Assembly (NCBI RefSeq): GCF_004343585.1
Contig: NZ_SLYW01000001.1
Span: 620,001 to 684,000, forward strand
Length of the DNA stretch: 64,000 nucleotides
Source of the DNA: Neorhizobium sp. JUb45
GTDB lineage: Bacteria; Pseudomonadota; Alphaproteobacteria; Rhizobiales; Rhizobiaceae
Direction of reading: 5' to 3'
In this document: positions 62,664 through 64,000 of the stretch, piece after piece
Numbering within the stretch: the stretch's first letter is position 1
How the letters are laid out: every line of letters starts with the position of its first letter
Translations under genes and position numbers: made by a program
The notes under the pieces: generated by a model
Databases searched by the model: none
The model's input: only the letters and a program-made list of their open reading frames with translations
What the model was told of the DNA's origin: nothing

Positions 62664-63470
62664 TCGCTTCTCCTGCCGCACGGCATAAACGGTCAGCAGT
62701 TCGGCCGCCACCAGAGCGGCAATCACTTCCGGGCGCTTGTCCTTCACCACGCTGCCGCCGATCGGCAGCACGAGGCGTTGCAGCAGAGCCCGGTCTTCGC
62801 CCTCGCGTTCCAGCCAGTGCGCAAAGGTGGCGCGTTTGGTGGCTGAGCCGATCATGCCGATATAGGCGAGATCATGCCGGGCAAGGGCGATGCGGGCGAT
62901 CAGGAAATCCAGTGCGTGATCATGGGTGAGGATCAACGCTGCACTGCCTGGCGCCATCTTTTCCACCTCGGCTTCCGGCAGTGCCGTCAGCCGGGTATTG
63001 ATGCCAGCCGGCAGGGAGCGCAGTTCCTCGGCCCGGCTTTCCACCACGCTTACCGTAAAGGGCAGGGGGGAAAGTGCCTGTATCAGCGCGCGGCCGACAT
63101 GGCCGGCGCCGAACAGGGTAATGTGCGGCAGGGCGGATTTTTCGGCTTCCAGCCGATGACGCAGGTTCTCCGCAAGCTGCGGCGTCATCATGTCGAACGA
63201 CAGCCGCGTGCGGCCGCCGCAACACTGGCCGATTTCCGGGCCAAGCGGGATATTCATTTCGGCAAGGCCGCTGCCGGCCAGCAGGTCGCGGGCGTTGTCG
63301 ATGGCCATATATTCCAGCTGTCCGCCGCCGATCGTGCCCCAGATCGCATCCGTTGCAACCAGCATGAACGTGCCGGCATCGCGGGGTGTCGAGCCTTTTG
63401 CCTCCGTCACCTCGATGAGGATGCAGGCATGATGTTCAGCAAGGAAATCGAGGGCCGATGACTGGTGCAT
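62637..63470 (-). CDS. xdhC: Xanthine dehydrogenase accessory protein XdhC
   Basis: A 277-residue XdhC that binds the molybdenum cofactor and loads it into xanthine dehydrogenase. It has the CC pair in EIGQCCGG (C83-C84), a Rossmann-type GAGHVGRAL, and HDHALDFLI. ATG 63470 is chosen; an in-frame ATG 13 codons upstream is also possible. The partner subunits xdhA and xdhB are not within the window. Confidence 0.92.
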   Translation of the reverse strand: MHQSSALDFLAEHHACILIEVTEAKGSTPRDAGTFMLVATDAIWGTIGGGQLEYMAIDNARDLLAGSGLAEMNIPLGPEIGQCCGGRTRLSFDMMTPQLAENLRHRLEAEKSALPHITLFGAGHVGRALIQALSPLPFTVSVVESRAEELRSLPAGINTRLTALPEAEVEKMAPGSAALILTHDHALDFLIARIALARHDLAYIGMIGSATKRATFAHWLEREGEDRALLQRLVLPIGGSVVKDKRPEVIAALVAAELLTVYAVRQEKRSERQVSHP

Positions 63471-63676
63471 GGGGGAGACTGTAGCATCGCGGCAAAACCT
63501 TCGCATCATCCGGATTTATGTCTCCGTATCGGTTTTTGACGCGTTATACTGGTGTCGTTGCAAGGTGAACCAGCAGTGCGAGTTAGAAATTTATCAGTAT
63601 TTTACCGATAGATCTTGCGCATTATCAAATGCTGCGCCGCATTACTGCGTGTCTGCGAAAGTTGCATCCGACTACT

Positions 63677-64000
63677 ATGGCAAAAAGAGAATCGATCGCG
63701 TCGCTGATCCCGGCGTCGCAGGACATCTATCGCAAGATCGTCTTCGAGATTGCCGATGGCATTATCGGCATCGATTCGCATGGCACGATCCGCCTGTGCA
63801 ATCCGGCGGCCGAAGCGATTTTTGGCTGGAAGCCGGGCGAACTGCTGGACAAACCGCTGGAGGTATTGTTGCCGGACCGGCTGCATTCCTTCCACCACAA
63901 GCTGGTCTCCGGTTTCGAACATGGCGCGGCGGATGCCCGCTACATGGGCCAGCGTGATGCCAACACCGTGGGGCGGCGGGCCGATGGTTCCGAAATCCAT
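63677..64000 (+). CDS. PAS-domain sensor protein, 3' end outside the window
   Basis: Open from ATG 63677 to the window end (108 codons). The sequence is a PAS domain: MAKRESIASLIPASQDIY, then FEIADGIIGIDSHGTIRLC, EAIFGWKPGELLDKPLEVLL and a flexible HHKLVSGFEHGAADARYM. The output domain (kinase, GGDEF or EAL) is beyond the window. The start is tentative, as no strong ribosome site precedes it. Confidence 0.8.
   Translation, partial: MAKRESIASLIPASQDIYRKIVFEIADGIIGIDSHGTIRLCNPAAEAIFGWKPGELLDKPLEVLLPDRLHSFHHKLVSGFEHGAADARYMGQRDANTVGRRADGSEIH

Overview
This 64 kb window is GC-rich chromosomal sequence from an alphaproteobacterium, most likely a member of the Rhizobiaceae (Agrobacterium/Rhizobium group). 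The indications are the gene families (RutR, PuuD/PuuE urate genes, DUF1127 proteins, GcvA/VtlR-like LysR regulators, the UgpB-type sugar ABC operon), the palindromic intergenic repeats of the rhizobial mosaic/RIME type, frequent TTG starts and tight ATGA overlaps. I see no phage, insertion sequence, rRNA or CRISPR array. There is one tRNA, tRNA-Arg(CCG).

Layout. 0-7 kb: a sugar ABC-transport and catabolic operon (binding protein, two permeases, ATPase, sugar isomerase, Gfo/Idh dehydrogenase) behind two copies of a 16-bp LacI-like operator. 7-9.2 kb: urease accessory genes ureE, ureF and ureG without the structural genes. 9.2-10 kb: a Crp/Fnr regulator preceded by a perfect FNR box. 10-14.7 kb: an RND efflux pump with its adaptor. 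14.9-23.7 kb: a pyrimidine-degradation locus (NMT1-type ABC transporter, dihydropyrimidinase, carbamoyl-amino-acid hydrolase, divergent RutR with an operator), interrupted by a DUF559 gene. 23.7-25.6 kb: a chemoreceptor. 26.2-28.1 kb: an rtcB-prfH pair, expected to repair cleaved ribosomes. 28.3-33.6 kb: small genes (DUF2325, PilZ-like, a FliN-like protein, DUF423, truncated haemoglobin, msrA, DUF1127, lipoprotein, tRNA-Arg). 33.6-37.4 kb: a circularly permuted ATP-grasp / alpha-E / transglutaminase operon. 37.7-41.5 kb: a DMT exporter, small membrane proteins and a DEAD-box helicase. 42-45.7 kb: a 1243-residue hybrid histidine kinase. 46-48.6 kb: a glycosyltransferase, then mnmD and a FAD oxidoreductase whose divergent start codons overlap.

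48.7-63.5 kb is largely a purine/ureide catabolic region. On the + strand lie puuE, uraD, a HEPN-MNT toxin-antitoxin pair, allA, uraH and a phosphoesterase. On the - strand lie guaD, the membrane urate hydroxylase puuD and xdhC. Together they cover guanine to xanthine, urate to hydroxyisourate to OHCU to allantoin to allantoate, and ureidoglycolate to glyoxylate plus urea. The urease accessory genes at the other end could serve the final nitrogen release. Between puuD and xdhC sits a duplicated module: a LysR gene divergent from a small DUF1127-like gene, twice. The window ends inside a PAS-domain sensor gene.

The items most worth a second look are the rtcB-prfH pair with a possible 13-codon leader, the HEPN-MNT pair inside the ureide operon, the duplicated LysR/DUF1127 module with matching operators, and the split, start-overlapping MnmC-like pair. 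Functional calls rest on reading translated sequences for motifs; no database search was run.
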